From contig OY969772.1 of assembly GCA_963702935.1 (NCBI GenBank), forward strand, positions 1,612,001 through 1,676,000: DNA of 64,000 bases, written 5' to 3'. The notes under the pieces are model-generated. The model saw only the letters and a list, made by a program, of their open reading frames with translations. It was not told the origin of the DNA and searched no databases. Source of the DNA: DAOTWA01 sp963702935 (GTDB taxonomy: Bacteria; Chloroflexota; Anaerolineae; Anaerolineales; Anaerolineaceae). The translations under genes and the position numbers were made by a program. Shown one piece after another: positions 51,085 to 64,000 of this stretch; position 1 is the first letter of the stretch; the number at the start of each line of letters is the position of its first letter.

Positions 51085-51747
51085 TTACTTCACTTCGATG
51101 TACATGGTGACCTGGCACCAGTTTGCGCCGCCCTGGCCGGTGAGCGCCCAGGTGGTGGTATACACACCGTCTGTGGTGGGCGCCAACATGTCGACCACCA
51201 CCGTGACCGATTCGCCCGGCCCGGTCGCTTCGGGCAGGTCCATCCGGTCGGTGTTCTTCTGGAACTTGGTGCCGCTCACGTAGGCGAAGTCCACTTCGTG
51301 GGGATCCCAGATGGACGTGCCGATGTTCTTGAAGGTCCAGGAGCCGTCGAAGTCATTGCCCGGCGACATTTGCTTGCCGTAGGAGATCGACGTGGCCGTC
51401 ACGGCGCAGGCGAAGGCGCCAGGGGTGCTCGTGATGGTCGGATAAGGGATCGTGGGGGCCCTGGTAGGAGTCGAGGTAGGCAGCACGACCGGAACGGCCG
51501 TGTCTGTGGGCACCGGCGTATCGGTGAACGCCAGGGTGGACGTCGCTGTGGGCAAGGCAGCCGCCGTTTGGGTCAACTGGGCCTCGATCGTCTGCGCAGC
51601 CTGTGTCTGCCCGGCAGAGACGGCCGTCTCAACCAGGCCCTGATCGGCGGTGGCCGTGGGCTGCGGGGCTACCGTGCTGCACGCGGCCAACAGGCCGGCC
51701 ATGACCCCCAGCAGCACGAACTTAGGCAATGCTCGATTGTATTTCAT
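51085..51747 (-). CDS. Lipoprotein with NBR1-Ig-like domain
   Basis: A 220-residue lipoprotein: lipobox LLAAC (cysteine near 23), a Thr/Ala/Pro stalk (about 28-105), then a C-terminal Ig-like domain. The NBR1/Ig-like marks are GNDFDGSWTFKNIGTSIWDPHEVDFAYVSG and the terminal YTTTWALTGQGGANWCQVTMYIEVK (W..N.G...W pattern). Such domains bind protein partners or cell-wall material. The stop lies just beyond an intergenic repeat. A minus-strand TATAAT at 51934-51939 could be its -10, with a long leader. Confidence 0.85.
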   Translation of the reverse strand: MKYNRALPKFVLLGVMAGLLAACSTVAPQPTATADQGLVETAVSAGQTQAAQTIEAQLTQTAAALPTATSTLAFTDTPVPTDTAVPVVLPTSTPTRAPTIPYPTITSTPGAFACAVTATSISYGKQMSPGNDFDGSWTFKNIGTSIWDPHEVDFAYVSGTKFQKNTDRMDLPEATGPGESVTVVVDMLAPTTDGVYTTTWALTGQGGANWCQVTMYIEVK

Positions 51748-51957
51748 GATTTTTTCCTCCTGATGGTAGCTGCACCTTAGGTTTTTATCAAATTTTAAAG
51801 GTGCGCACTCATCTATGACGCTTTCTGGATAGGTTTAGTTCCCCGGGCCGGGGCTTAAATCTGCCCATCATCGGGCAAAAATTCCACCGGATCGGTATTT
51901 GCGTAGGGATAGTTGTCACATAGCCGATAAGCTATTATACCTCGATGCGGGAATCTT

Positions 51958-56022
<4,065 letters not shown>

Positions 56023-56044
56023 AGACTACCCTTTCTAGGGGTAG

Positions 56045-56053
56045 ATTATAGCA
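56045..56053 (-). promoter_or_regulatory. Extended -10 promoter of secA
   Basis: Minus strand TGCTATAAT (56053-56045): TG one base before TATAAT. The ATG lies about 23 bases further on. Confidence 0.6.
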
Positions 56054-56082
56054 TAGGTAGGTAGGGTTCCCCGGAAAATAAA

Positions 56083-56470
56083 TCCCCCCACCCCCCTTGT
56101 CAAGGGGGGCAAGATCAGTTCCCCTCATGCGCCGGAAAGCTTCCCCCCTCCCTAAGGCGGGCCAGGGAAATTCCCTGCGGGGGGCGCCAGGGAGCTCCCC
56201 CCCTTCCTAAGGGGGGCCAGAGGGGATTCCCCCGCGAGTAACTCCACAGCACCGAGGCGCACTTCCTTCGGGAAGAAACCATCCTGGAGTGTCATTGCGA
56301 GCGTTCTGTGCGAAGCAATCTGAGTGCCGGCCAAGAGATCGCCACGCCCTGGGAAGAACACCCAGGGCTCGCGCCGCTCTGCGTACCCGTAGGGTAATGA
56401 CATGCCTAAGTTTCTTCGCGAGGAACGCCAGGGAGCTCCCCCCCTTCCTAAGGGGGGCCAGGGGGGATTC
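56083..56470. repeat. C/G-rich interspersed repeats upstream of secA
   Basis: A 45-base segment, CGCCAGGGAGCTCC...GATTC, occurs at 56185-56229 and 56426-56470 with one mismatch. Each contains CCCCCCTTCCTAAGGGGGG, a palindrome. A variant hairpin CCCCCCTTG/CAAGGGGGG lies at 56091-56109 and a degenerate copy at about 56141-56175. The 458-base gap 56023-56480 shows no gene. Confidence 0.75.
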
Positions 56471-56480
56471 TCGCCAGGCG

Positions 56481-57272
56481 CTACGGCCAGGGAATCGTCG
56501 CCGGCTGGGAGTATCCGTGCTTCTCGACGGTGTAGATCTCCCCGCGCGATGGGGCATTGCAGCCCTTCTCGTCGGTGACGGTATAGCTGGTGGTGTACTG
56601 GTCGGGGAAAGAAACCGTCCACCATAAATAAGCGCCATTCTGGCACACCCAGGCCTCGATGAAATAACCGCGATCCTTGTCTACGGTCATCGCCATCTGC
56701 TCCCAGGTGATGGTGACCTGGTTCCCGTCGCGCGTGGCGCGCACGTTGTGGGGCGGGCCGTACTGGTTAGAGCCGACCTTCTGCAGATCCGGCTCGGTAA
56801 ACAGCACGGTGTTGAGGTCGCCGGTCACGTCCACCACCGAGGGGGCCACCCAGCACCAATAGCTGAGCTTGTCGAATTTGACGAACAACCAGGAGCTGTG
56901 GGCGAAGCGCCCGCGCACGGTGCCGGTGTCGCCGGGATACAGGTCGGCGGCGTGCAGGTAGGCCACAGAAGGCCCATAACGGCAGTGCGCCTGCTGGTTG
57001 ACCGTTACGGCCGGGAAGGTGAAGGTGGGCGTGAGCGTGATGGTAGGGGTATCGGTAATAGTCGGCGTAAGCGTGATGGTGGGGGTCGGAGTGGATGTGC
57101 GCGTGGGGGTGGAAGTGGGAGTAGGCGTATCGCTGGCCGTGGGCGTGGGAGTCCACGCCGTGGCAGTCGCAGTCAGAGCCTGGGCGGCGCGCGTGGCCTG
57201 GAATTCTTGCAGCGGCGCGCAGGCCGACAACAGCATCAGGCTGGCGAGCAGGAAACATTTTATGATCTTCAT
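56481..57272 (-). CDS. Lipoprotein with SH3-like domain
   Basis: A 263-residue lipoprotein. Lipobox LLSAC, cysteine near 18, then a very long Thr/Pro stalk (TPTPT repeats to about 88). The next domain (AHCRYGPSVAYLHAADLYPGDTGTVRGRFAHSSWLFVKF) looks like a bacterial SH3 module; the rest (VRATRDGNQVTITWEQMAMTVDKDRGYFIEAWV) resembles FN3-like. It probably binds cell-wall or glycan. It follows secA in the opposite order of transcription, with the repeats between. No enzyme motif. Confidence 0.8.
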   Translation of the reverse strand: MKIIKCFLLASLMLLSACAPLQEFQATRAAQALTATATAWTPTPTASDTPTPTSTPTRTSTPTPTITLTPTITDTPTITLTPTFTFPAVTVNQQAHCRYGPSVAYLHAADLYPGDTGTVRGRFAHSSWLFVKFDKLSYWCWVAPSVVDVTGDLNTVLFTEPDLQKVGSNQYGPPHNVRATRDGNQVTITWEQMAMTVDKDRGYFIEAWVCQNGAYLWWTVSFPDQYTTSYTVTDEKGCNAPSRGEIYTVEKHGYSQPATIPWP

Positions 57273-57436
57273 ACCCCCATTTTAATCCCCGACCGCCAAA
57301 ATGCACCCGAATTATCAAATTTGTTAAGTGGCCGGGCACAGATCCCGGCTCTGCGGCGGAAACTTTCCGACCGCGAGTGGGATGCAATCTACCGCCGGCT
57401 ATTGGGCCCTTCCGAGGAGTAGGGGCAGGCCCCCCA

Positions 57437-59374
57437 TCAAACCAGGCACACCATCTGGTAGGGCGCGAGCGGCAGGTCGGCGGCGGCGACTTGCTGGCCG
57501 GTGACCAGGTCGGTGAGCTGGTAGCTCAACCCATACACGCGCAGCAGGTTGCCCGAAATGGCCCCTTCCTCTTCGCTGAAATTGGCCAGCACCAGCACGC
57601 GCTGTCCGGCGTGGCTGTGCACGAAGGCCAGCACGTGCGGGCTACCGCTTTCGATCACCTGAGTTTGCGCCCCACAGAACACGGCGTTCCCCTTGCGCAC
57701 CTCGATCAGGTGGCGCAGGCCGGCGTAGATGCGGCCCTCCAGGCTGTGCGGCTCCAGGCGGCGGGCCAGCTTCTCCCGGTCGGCGCGGGGACGGTGCACC
57801 CAGCGGCTATCCTTGGCCTTGGAAGGCTGGCTGCCGAAGGAATAATCGTTCAGCGTGCCCAGCTCGTCTCCCAGGTAGAGCAGGGGGATGCCGCCGATCA
57901 TGAGAATGATCCCGTGGACGAGCAGAATCCTGCGGATGGCCAGCTCCACCTCGGCTTCGGTCTCTTCCTCGATGGCTTTCTCCAACCCGGCCAGGGAAGC
58001 GCACGTGCCCGAAATGCGGCAATCGCCCGTCTTGGGGTTCTCCTGAAAGGGCAGCCCGCGCGCGAAGCTGCCGGGAAAGCGCCCGGTGTAGAAATCGTTG
58101 AGAAAACGGCGGTGCCGGAAGCCGTCGATGTCCAACCTCGCCGCGTCTTCGTCCGAAAAGGTCCAGCCGATATCGTCGTGGCAGCGCACGTAGTTCACCC
58201 AGGCGCAGCCCGGCGGGATCTTGAAGCGGTCACGCATAGAAGCTGCCAGCAGGCGCACTTCGCGCGTCGCCAGCGCCTCCCACAGCAGCGCCATCAGCAG
58301 GGGATTATAAGAGATCTGGCATTCGTCCGCGGCGATGTAGCGCGCCACTTCGTCGGGGTGCACGATGGCTTCCGATTTGAACAGCAGGGCCGGCGCAGCG
58401 ATACGCGCGCAGGCGTTAAAGGCCTGGATCAGCACGTGCGCTTCGGGGAGGTTCTCACAGCTCGTGCCGAGCTGTTTCCAGATGAAGGCCACCGCGTCCA
58501 GGCGCAGCACCTCCACGCCCAGGTTCGCCAGGGAGAGCATCTCGCGCGCCATGGCGGTGAACACCGCCGGGTTGGCGTAGTTGAGGTCCCATTGATAAGA
58601 ATGGAAGGTCGTCCACACCCAGCGCCGCACGTCCGCGAAGTAGGTGAAAGCGCCGGGGTGCTCGTCGGGGAAGATCTCGCGCAGGCTGCGCTCGTAGGCG
58701 TCCGGCATCTCCCGGTCGGGGAACATCCAGTAATATTCCTGGAATTCGGCTTCGCCGGCTTTGGCCCGCCGGGCCCACTCGTGCTCGTTGGACGTATGGT
58801 TGAAGACGAAGTCCAGCACCAGGCTGATGCCGTTGCGGCGCAGGTCGGCGGCCAGCCCGGCCAGTTGCCCGATCGTGCCGACCTCCGGGTCCACTTCCCG
58901 GTAACTGCTGACCGCGTAGCCGCCGTCGTTCTCCGGGCGGGGCGAGCGGAAAAGCGGCATCAGGTGTAGATAGGTGATGCCCAGCTCTTTCAGGTAGGGG
59001 ATCTGAGCGCGCAGCCCGCGCAGGTCGCCAAAGGACAGGTCCACGTAGCACACGCCGCCCAGCGCCTGGTTGGAAAGGTACCAGTCCGGCTCCTGCTCGC
59101 GCCGGCGGTCCAGCTTTTTCAGCGCCGGCGGCCGGTCGATCCAGGACTGCGCCAGGCTTTCCAGCAGACCTTCCAGGTGGTAAAAGAAGTCGTACTGGTC
59201 GCCGTAGATGCGATAGAGCAGGCCGAACAGGCGCGCGAAGTTGGCCTCCAGCCGGGTGAGGAAGGCCTGCCAGTCTTCAGGGCATTCGGCGGCGTAGGAC
59301 GCGTATTGCGCCTGCACGCGAGGCAGCAGACGCTTCAGGGAGCGATCTGCCAGGTCCTGGAGCCGCGGAGCCAT
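57437..59374 (-). CDS. GH13 glycoside hydrolase, amylosucrase/sucrose-hydrolase-like
   Basis: A 645-residue alpha-amylase family enzyme. The long N-terminal helical domain (1-110), then GGVCYVDLSFGDLRGLRAQIPYLKELGITYLHLMPLF, is the amylosucrase arrangement. Catalytic sites are VLRLDAVAFI (nucleophile Asp), LLFKSEAIV (acid Glu) and NYVRCHDDIGW. Amylosucrases make glucan from sucrose or hydrolyse it. It is the last gene of the sugar ABC operon, 15 bases after malG. With the importer it may process the imported sugar. It has no signal peptide, so it acts in the cytoplasm. Confidence 0.87.
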   Translation of the reverse strand: MAPRLQDLADRSLKRLLPRVQAQYASYAAECPEDWQAFLTRLEANFARLFGLLYRIYGDQYDFFYHLEGLLESLAQSWIDRPPALKKLDRRREQEPDWYLSNQALGGVCYVDLSFGDLRGLRAQIPYLKELGITYLHLMPLFRSPRPENDGGYAVSSYREVDPEVGTIGQLAGLAADLRRNGISLVLDFVFNHTSNEHEWARRAKAGEAEFQEYYWMFPDREMPDAYERSLREIFPDEHPGAFTYFADVRRWVWTTFHSYQWDLNYANPAVFTAMAREMLSLANLGVEVLRLDAVAFIWKQLGTSCENLPEAHVLIQAFNACARIAAPALLFKSEAIVHPDEVARYIAADECQISYNPLLMALLWEALATREVRLLAASMRDRFKIPPGCAWVNYVRCHDDIGWTFSDEDAARLDIDGFRHRRFLNDFYTGRFPGSFARGLPFQENPKTGDCRISGTCASLAGLEKAIEEETEAEVELAIRRILLVHGIILMIGGIPLLYLGDELGTLNDYSFGSQPSKAKDSRWVHRPRADREKLARRLEPHSLEGRIYAGLRHLIEVRKGNAVFCGAQTQVIESGSPHVLAFVHSHAGQRVLVLANFSEEEGAISGNLLRVYGLSYQLTDLVTGQQVAAADLPLAPYQMVCLV

Positions 59375-59389
59375 TCTCGGAGCCAGAGT

Positions 59390-60508
59390 TTAGCCCTTGA
59401 CCGAGCCGGCCAGCAAACCGCGCACGAAGTAGCGCTGCAAGGCGAAGAACACGCCCAAAGGCAGCAGCATACTGATGAACGCGCCCGAAGTCAGCAACTG
59501 CCAGTCCTGGCCCTTCTCGCCGACCATGTTAGCCAGCACCGTGGTCAGTACCAGCGTCTTGTCTTGCAAGAAGACCAGGGCCACCAGGTAGTCATTCCAC
59601 ACCCACAGGAACTGGAAGATGGCGAAGGAAGCCAGGGCGGGGATGGCCAGGGGCAGGATCAGGCGCGTAAAGATGGTGAAGTTAGAAGCCCCATCGATGA
59701 AGGCCGACTCGAGGATGTCGCGCGGGAGCTGGCTGATGTAGTTGAACAACAGGTAGATCGCCAGCGGAAGGCCGAAGCCCGTGTGCGCCAGCCAGATCGC
59801 CAGGTAGGTTCCGTTCAGGTTCAGCTTGGTGTAGTCCTGCACGATAGGCACCAGGGCGATCTGCAACGGCACCACCAGCAAGGCCACCACGATGGTGAAC
59901 AGGAATTTTCGCCCCGGGAAATTCAGCCAGGCGAAGCCGTAGGCCGCGAAGGCCGCGATCAAGATGGGGATGATGGTGGCCGGCACGGCCACCGCGATGG
60001 AGTTCAAGAAGGCCCCGGACAGGTTATCGCCCTGGCGAATGATCGAATTGCCGTTGGCGTCCAGGTAAGTCACCGTTTGCCCGCCCAGCACGTCCGTGTA
60101 GTTCTTCAGGGTCAGGTTGGTGTTGAAGCCCACCCACTCCAATTGCGCCACGTGGATCAGGCGCGTGCGCTTGTTGCCATACCAGGTCAGTTGGCGCCCG
60201 TCAGGCAGGACGACGCCCGCGCGCAACTGCTCGAAGGTATACTGGCCCTGCACGCCCGGGATGGACATGAGGCCGTTCACGTCCGCACTTGGATCGACGG
60301 TGATCTGTCCTACGTCGACGTAGGTGCGATGGGGGAAGATCGTCCACCAGCCGCTTTGGAAGATATCCTGGCTGTTCCGGAAAGAGGTGACGAAAACGCC
60401 CACGGTCGGGATGACCCAGAAAAGACAGATCAGGACCAGCGCGCCGTTTACCAGCAAGCTGGAAGCAACCTTTTGTTGTTTGAAACTGCGAGCTCTTACT
60501 GTGGCCAT
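59390..60508 (-). CDS. Carbohydrate ABC permease, MalG-like, with large outer loop
   Basis: An inner-membrane sugar permease of 372 residues. Typical CUT1 ends: N-terminal TM LVNGALVLICLFWVIPTVGVFVTSFR and the EAA loop LESAFIDGASNFTIFTRLILPLAIPALA near 262. Between the first and second TM about 100 extra residues (WWTIFPHRTYVDVGQITVDPSADVNGLMSI...) form an external domain, longer than in MalG (296 residues). The ATG overlaps the MalF stop (TAATG). It sits with MalF, a binding protein and GH13. The ATPase is not in the window, as often for CUT1 systems sharing MsmX-like ATPases. Confidence 0.9.
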   Translation of the reverse strand: MATVRARSFKQQKVASSLLVNGALVLICLFWVIPTVGVFVTSFRNSQDIFQSGWWTIFPHRTYVDVGQITVDPSADVNGLMSIPGVQGQYTFEQLRAGVVLPDGRQLTWYGNKRTRLIHVAQLEWVGFNTNLTLKNYTDVLGGQTVTYLDANGNSIIRQGDNLSGAFLNSIAVAVPATIIPILIAAFAAYGFAWLNFPGRKFLFTIVVALLVVPLQIALVPIVQDYTKLNLNGTYLAIWLAHTGFGLPLAIYLLFNYISQLPRDILESAFIDGASNFTIFTRLILPLAIPALASFAIFQFLWVWNDYLVALVFLQDKTLVLTTVLANMVGEKGQDWQLLTSGAFISMLLPLGVFFALQRYFVRGLLAGSVKG

Positions 60509-61629
60509 TAGAACGCCTTACTTTCCCGGAATTGCCGGAGGTTGTAGATTAAGACCGGAACGACCGCGATGAGCAGCACGATCGCGATGGCCGACGCCCG
60601 GCCGGCGTTCCCATACGTGAACCGCTCGAGGTAGAACTCGTTGGCGATCACGTTGGTGCCGTAGTTGCCGCCGGTCATGACGCGCACGATATCGAACAGC
60701 TTCAGGCTGAAGATGACCACCGTGGTGGTGACCGTCAGGATGGTGCCCTGGATGTAGGGCACGGTAATCCCGAAGAAGGTCTGGATTTCGGTGGCCCCGT
60801 CCACGCGGGCGGCCTCCATCAGCTCGGCGGGCATGCCCTTGATGGCCGAGGAAAGGATCACCATGGAGTAACCGGTCTGTAGCCAGACCATGATGACGAT
60901 CAGGAAGAAATTGTTCCAGGGCGGGGTCTGTAGCCAGGGCTGGGGCGTCCCTCCCAGGGCGGTGACGATCGCATTCAACAGGCCGATTTCCTGGATGCCC
61001 GTGCCGGTGCCCTTGTAAGTGTAGATGAACTTCCAGATGACGCCCGCGCCGACGAAGGAAATCGCCATGGGCATAAAGATAATGGCCTTGTAGACGTTCT
61101 CGAAGCGGGTGCGATCCGCCAGCACGGCGATGAGCAGCCCCAGGCCCACGCTGAAGAAGGTGCCGAAGACCACCCACAGCAGGTTGTTCCGGAAGGCCTG
61201 CAGCATGATGCGATCGGTGAAGGCGTAGACGTAGTTCTGGATGCCGATCCAATGCAGGCTGGGGGCGTCCTTAAAGCTGAGGATCAGCGTGCGGATGGTG
61301 GGGATGGCCAGGAACCAGGCCAGAATAGCCAGCCCGGGGCCCACGAAGATGAACGGCTGAAGGCGATGCGCCACGGCCGCCGGCAGCTTCTCGACCAGCC
61401 AGTTGGAGACCGTGAAGAGGAGCGCCACTCCCCCCACGCCCCACACGATCGCCACCGTCACCATGACCGCCTGGGGAGCGTTGTTGTTGCGCAGGAAGAG
61501 GAATCCCTGCCAGAGCACGATGAAGGTGAGAAATGGGACAAACAATGAAATCAATATGCGCCCCAGGTTAGTGAATAACCAGCCCAGCGCATTGACGGGT
61601 TTGGGCTTTTCAGACACAGAATTCTGCAT
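60508..61629 (-). CDS. Carbohydrate ABC permease, MalF-like
   Basis: A 373-residue inner-membrane protein. It has extra N-terminal TM segments (LISLFVPFLTFIVLWQGFLFL and MVTVAIVWGVGGVALLF) before the six-TM core. The EAA loop is MEAARVDGATEIQTFFGITVPYIQGTILTV near 265. It pairs with MalG. Upstream is the binding protein gene, with a hairpin at 61733. The start at 61629 has GGGAGG. Transport of an oligosaccharide is likely; the GH13 suggests an alpha-glucoside. Confidence 0.9.
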   Translation of the reverse strand: MQNSVSEKPKPVNALGWLFTNLGRILISLFVPFLTFIVLWQGFLFLRNNNAPQAVMVTVAIVWGVGGVALLFTVSNWLVEKLPAAVAHRLQPFIFVGPGLAILAWFLAIPTIRTLILSFKDAPSLHWIGIQNYVYAFTDRIMLQAFRNNLLWVVFGTFFSVGLGLLIAVLADRTRFENVYKAIIFMPMAISFVGAGVIWKFIYTYKGTGTGIQEIGLLNAIVTALGGTPQPWLQTPPWNNFFLIVIMVWLQTGYSMVILSSAIKGMPAELMEAARVDGATEIQTFFGITVPYIQGTILTVTTTVVIFSLKLFDIVRVMTGGNYGTNVIANEFYLERFTYGNAGRASAIAIVLLIAVVPVLIYNLRQFRESKAF

Positions 61630-61732
61630 ACTGGCCTCCCTTCAGCTCTCAAAATGAGGGGATCGATAAAAAAAGCACCTGGCTAGAATGATAGACTGAA
61701 ATGATGGAAATGTAAAATGGAGAGGAGGGTGA

Positions 61733-61780
61733 GCGAGGGGCAGGATCTTGCGGCGATACAGGCTGACTCCTGCCCCTCGC
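61733..61780 (-). terminator. Hairpin between binding protein and permease genes
   Basis: GCGAGGGGCAGGA (61733-61745) and TCCTGCCCCTCGC (61768-61780) form a perfect 13-bp stem with a 22-base loop and no U run. Hairpins here commonly protect the binding-protein mRNA and lower permease expression. Confidence 0.6.
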
Positions 61781-61808
61781 TGCTTAGCTTATTGAGCCAC
61801 TCCCGGGC

Positions 61809-63264
61809 TTACTTGGGCCAGGAAGCGTCGATTTCCTGTAAAGCCGTGTTCTCGTCGATAGAGCCGGACACCCAGGAGGTCATTTCCTTCCAGAAGGAGC
61901 CGGAGCCGACGGCGCCGGGCATCTGGTCAGAGGCGTCGAAGCGCACCACGGTGGCTTCCTGCATGATCTGGGCGATCTTCTTGGAGACCGGGTCCTGGTA
62001 CCAATCCAGGTTGGCGTCGTTCTGAGGCCCGATCGCTCCGCCGGATTCCATCCAGGTCTTCAGCGATTCACCCATGGTGAAGTACTGGATGACCGCGCGC
62101 ACTTCCGGCCGGTCGTTGAACATGGCATAGATATCGCCGGCGACCTCGAAGGGCTTGCCGTACTGAGGATCGATGGTGGGCAGATAGAAGAAGTCGTAGT
62201 CCACACCGGCCACCAGGTCGGTCGGGAAGAAGCTGGTGACGAAGTTGCCTTGCTTGTGCAGCCAGCACTTGGGCGGGTTGTCGAACATGGGCTTGGGGGC
62301 GTCCCCAAAGGCGGTGGTGGCGATGGCGCTGCGTCCGCCGTATACGTACTTATCGTTGAACCAGATCTTGGTCATGTAGTCGATGGCGTTGCGCACTTCG
62401 GGGGAGTCGAATTTCAGCTCGCCCTTTACCCACTTGTCGTAGTTCTCGGGGGTAGTGGTGCGCAGCATCAGGGCCTCGATCCAGTCGGTGGCGGTCCAGC
62501 CCGTGGCGGCGCCGGATTCGATCCCGATGCACCAGGGGGTGTCGCCGTCATTGGCGATCTGTTCGGTGAGGGCCATCATCTCGTCCCAGGTAGTGGGGAC
62601 TTTGTAGCCGGCAGCGTCAAAGGCCTTCTTGGGGTACCACACCAGGTCCTTGCCGTTGGCGCGCGCCCAGATGCCGGCCGTGATCGGGCCGCTGGGGGCG
62701 TCCATCTGGGCCATGTCCAGCCAGGACTGCTTGTAGTTCTGCTTCAGCCAATCGGCGTTGATGATCTTGCTCAGGTCGAGGACTTTGCCTTCCACGACGA
62801 ACGAGTTCAGCAGGCCGGGCTGAGGGAAGTCGACGATATCGGGAGCGCTGCCGCCCTCGATGGAAATACGAATGGAAGCCTCGAATTCCTTAGAGCCGGT
62901 GTAGTTGATCGTGATGCCGGTCTTGCTCTCGAAATCCTTGACCGAATTCGTCGAATTTCACTGCGTCCTGGTCGGTGAACGGGCCGGCCATGGTGACGGT
63001 GGTGCCCGTATACTTGCCGGTAAAGGCCGCGGCGAGCTCAGGGCCTACCTTCGAGTAGTCCGTGGTCGTGGTGGCCGGGGCAGTGGTGGGCTCGACCATA
63101 GCCGTTGTCGGGGCCGCGGTCGGTTGAACGGGTGCGGCGGTTGGCTGAGCCGGAGGGGTAGTCGGCACAACGGGAGCTGCAGTTGGCGTGGCCGCAGGCG
63201 CGCAGGCAGACAGGACCATTGCCAAGAGGAGCACGATACTCAAAATCGTAAACTGGCGTTTCAT
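61809..63264 (-). pseudogene. Sugar ABC extracellular binding protein (lipoprotein), one frameshift
   Basis: The N-terminal part (from 63264) has a signal with lipobox MVLSAC and a Thr/Pro/Ala stalk, then TTVTMAGPFTDQDAVKFDEF. The frame then breaks at about 62945 (a GG that should be one G). The next frame continues VKDFESKTGITINYTGSKEFEASIRI and the main body, with PDIVDFPQPGLLN, WPKKAFDAAGYKVPTTWDEM and YVYGGRSAIATTAFGDAPK. Repaired length is about 484 residues, normal for a CUT1 binding protein. It precedes malF-malG-GH13 and follows the LacI gene. A single-base sequencing error is likely. Confidence 0.8.
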
Positions 63265-63382
63265 CTGTTTCTCCTTCGAAGTCTAATCTCGGTTAATAAG
63301 GTGGAACTGCCATTGACTGAACGTATCCTAGAGTTGTTTTACCACCTCCCTTCATGAGCTAGAATTTTTGGAAAGATCGAGG

Positions 63383-64000
63383 CTAGGCAGTCTCCCGTTC
63401 CACGATCGTCAAGGGAAGCTGCACGTGCTGGATCGGCCGGCTGCGGTCCGCCAGGCGCGACAATAATAGCTCCGTGGCCACCCGGCCGGACTCGTCCAGG
63501 TGCTGAGAGATCGAGGTCAATCCGACGTAATCGGCCAGGTCCAGGTCGTCGAACCCCATAATGGCGACGTCTTGCGGGACGCGCATCCCCAGTTCTCTGG
63601 CGGCTTTGATCAGCCCAACCGCCTGCAAGTCGGTGGCGGCAAAGATGGCCGTAGGAGGGTCGGGCTGCTTGAGGAATTCCAGGGCCTTATTGTGGGTAGC
63701 TTCCAGGTCGTAAGCCACCAAAAGCGTATATCGATCCGGCAGGGGGATGTGCGCCTCGGTCAGCGCCTGGCGGAAGCCGGACAGGCGCAGCGTGATCGGG
63801 TGGATGCCGAATTCCGGCACGGTCGTGTCGCCGGCAAATCCCAGGCGGGTGTGGCCCTTGGAGAGCAGGTATTTCCCGGCCAACCTTCCGCCGCCCACGT
63901 CGTCGATCTCCACGCTGCTCAGGATGGAGTGCGGATACTCGACCAGCACCGTTTCCAGGCCCACGTCCACCAGCCTTTCGGCGTGGGGATTGTCGAACTG
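63383..64000 (-). CDS. LacI family transcriptional regulator, 5' part beyond the window
   Basis: The C-terminal 205 residues of a LacI/GalR regulator. The sugar-binding core is visible: SVEIDDVGGGRLAGKYLLSKGHTRLGFAGD, then IFAATDLQAVGLIKAARELGMRVPQDVAIMGFDDLDLADYVGLTSISQ. The frame is open to 64000 (QFDNPHAERLVDVGLETVLVE), so the DNA-binding helix-turn-helix lies outside. It is upstream of the binding-protein gene on the same strand and should repress the sugar operon until the sugar binds. No clear operator was found in the 118-base gap. Confidence 0.88.
   Translation of the reverse strand, partial: QFDNPHAERLVDVGLETVLVEYPHSILSSVEIDDVGGGRLAGKYLLSKGHTRLGFAGDTTVPEFGIHPITLRLSGFRQALTEAHIPLPDRYTLLVAYDLEATHNKALEFLKQPDPPTAIFAATDLQAVGLIKAARELGMRVPQDVAIMGFDDLDLADYVGLTSISQHLDESGRVATELLLSRLADRSRPIQHVQLPLTIVERETA

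Overview
The window looks like chromosomal DNA of a Chloroflexota bacterium, most likely class Anaerolineae. This rests on four things: high GC with almost all genes GC-rich, lipoproteins with long Thr/Pro stalks, an unusually long SecA, and an OMP-decarboxylase/orotate phosphoribosyltransferase fusion whose domain order is opposite to animal UMP synthase. I ran no database search; families are named from motifs and layout. Most of the window is ordinary housekeeping and catabolic genes, interspersed with many small repeats.

Layout. 1-1.4 kb: an AT-richer DNA methyltransferase. 1.7-2.9 kb: a RibD/DHFR-like reductase and a VOC protein. 2.9-7.4 kb: a GntR/FCD-regulated operon of a class V aminotransferase and a fused indolepyruvate:ferredoxin oxidoreductase-like protein, with a consensus promoter and a clear operator. 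7.5-13.2 kb: MOSC, GNAT, alanine racemase, methyltransferase and aldehyde dehydrogenase genes, with two copies of a 160-bp MITE-like element and a 14-bp tandem array. 13.4-17.1 kb: an SDR whose last codons are replaced by an ISL3-like insertion, then an ACP-like protein lacking its serine, a two-TM protein and a BrkB remnant. 17.2-19.4 kb: a second class V aminotransferase, then PhaR and a phasin behind a twin-operator promoter. 19.7-22.8 kb: a double-permease ABC importer. 22.9-31.3 kb: a beta-propeller lipoprotein, the third MITE copy, 6-phosphogluconolactonase, a P-loop kinase, methyltransferases, an AT-rich M23 peptidase, and a PIN toxin with a stop codon in its antitoxin. 32-36 kb: tRNA-Asn, mutY, pcm and a phosphoesterase. 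36.2-41.7 kb: DinB, RNase J, and an ECF sigma/anti-sigma/two COG4315 lipoprotein cluster. 41.9-48.8 kb: the pyrC-pyrB-pyrFE-pyrD operon with surE and add. 49.3-57.3 kb: SDR39U1, a GbsR-like regulator, lipoproteins and secA. 57.4-64 kb: a LacI-regulated sugar ABC operon ending in an amylosucrase-like GH13.

Four otherwise well-conserved genes (iorAB, gntR, the M23 peptidase, the sugar-binding protein) carry five single-base frameshifts, three of them at runs of 2-6 identical bases. Assembly error is at least as likely as gene decay, so these are given as joined, frameshifted genes.

The strongest non-coding signals are: (1) three near-identical 160-bp elements with terminal inverted repeats and 9-bp target duplications; (2) an IS with an 8-bp duplication that allows the ancestral SDR end to be rebuilt; (3) a perfect-consensus promoter before the phasin gene with two identical 17-bp palindromes; (4) a FadR-type operator on the aminotransferase promoter; (5) a 14-bp array whose units encode start-stop mini-ORFs leading into a methyltransferase start.
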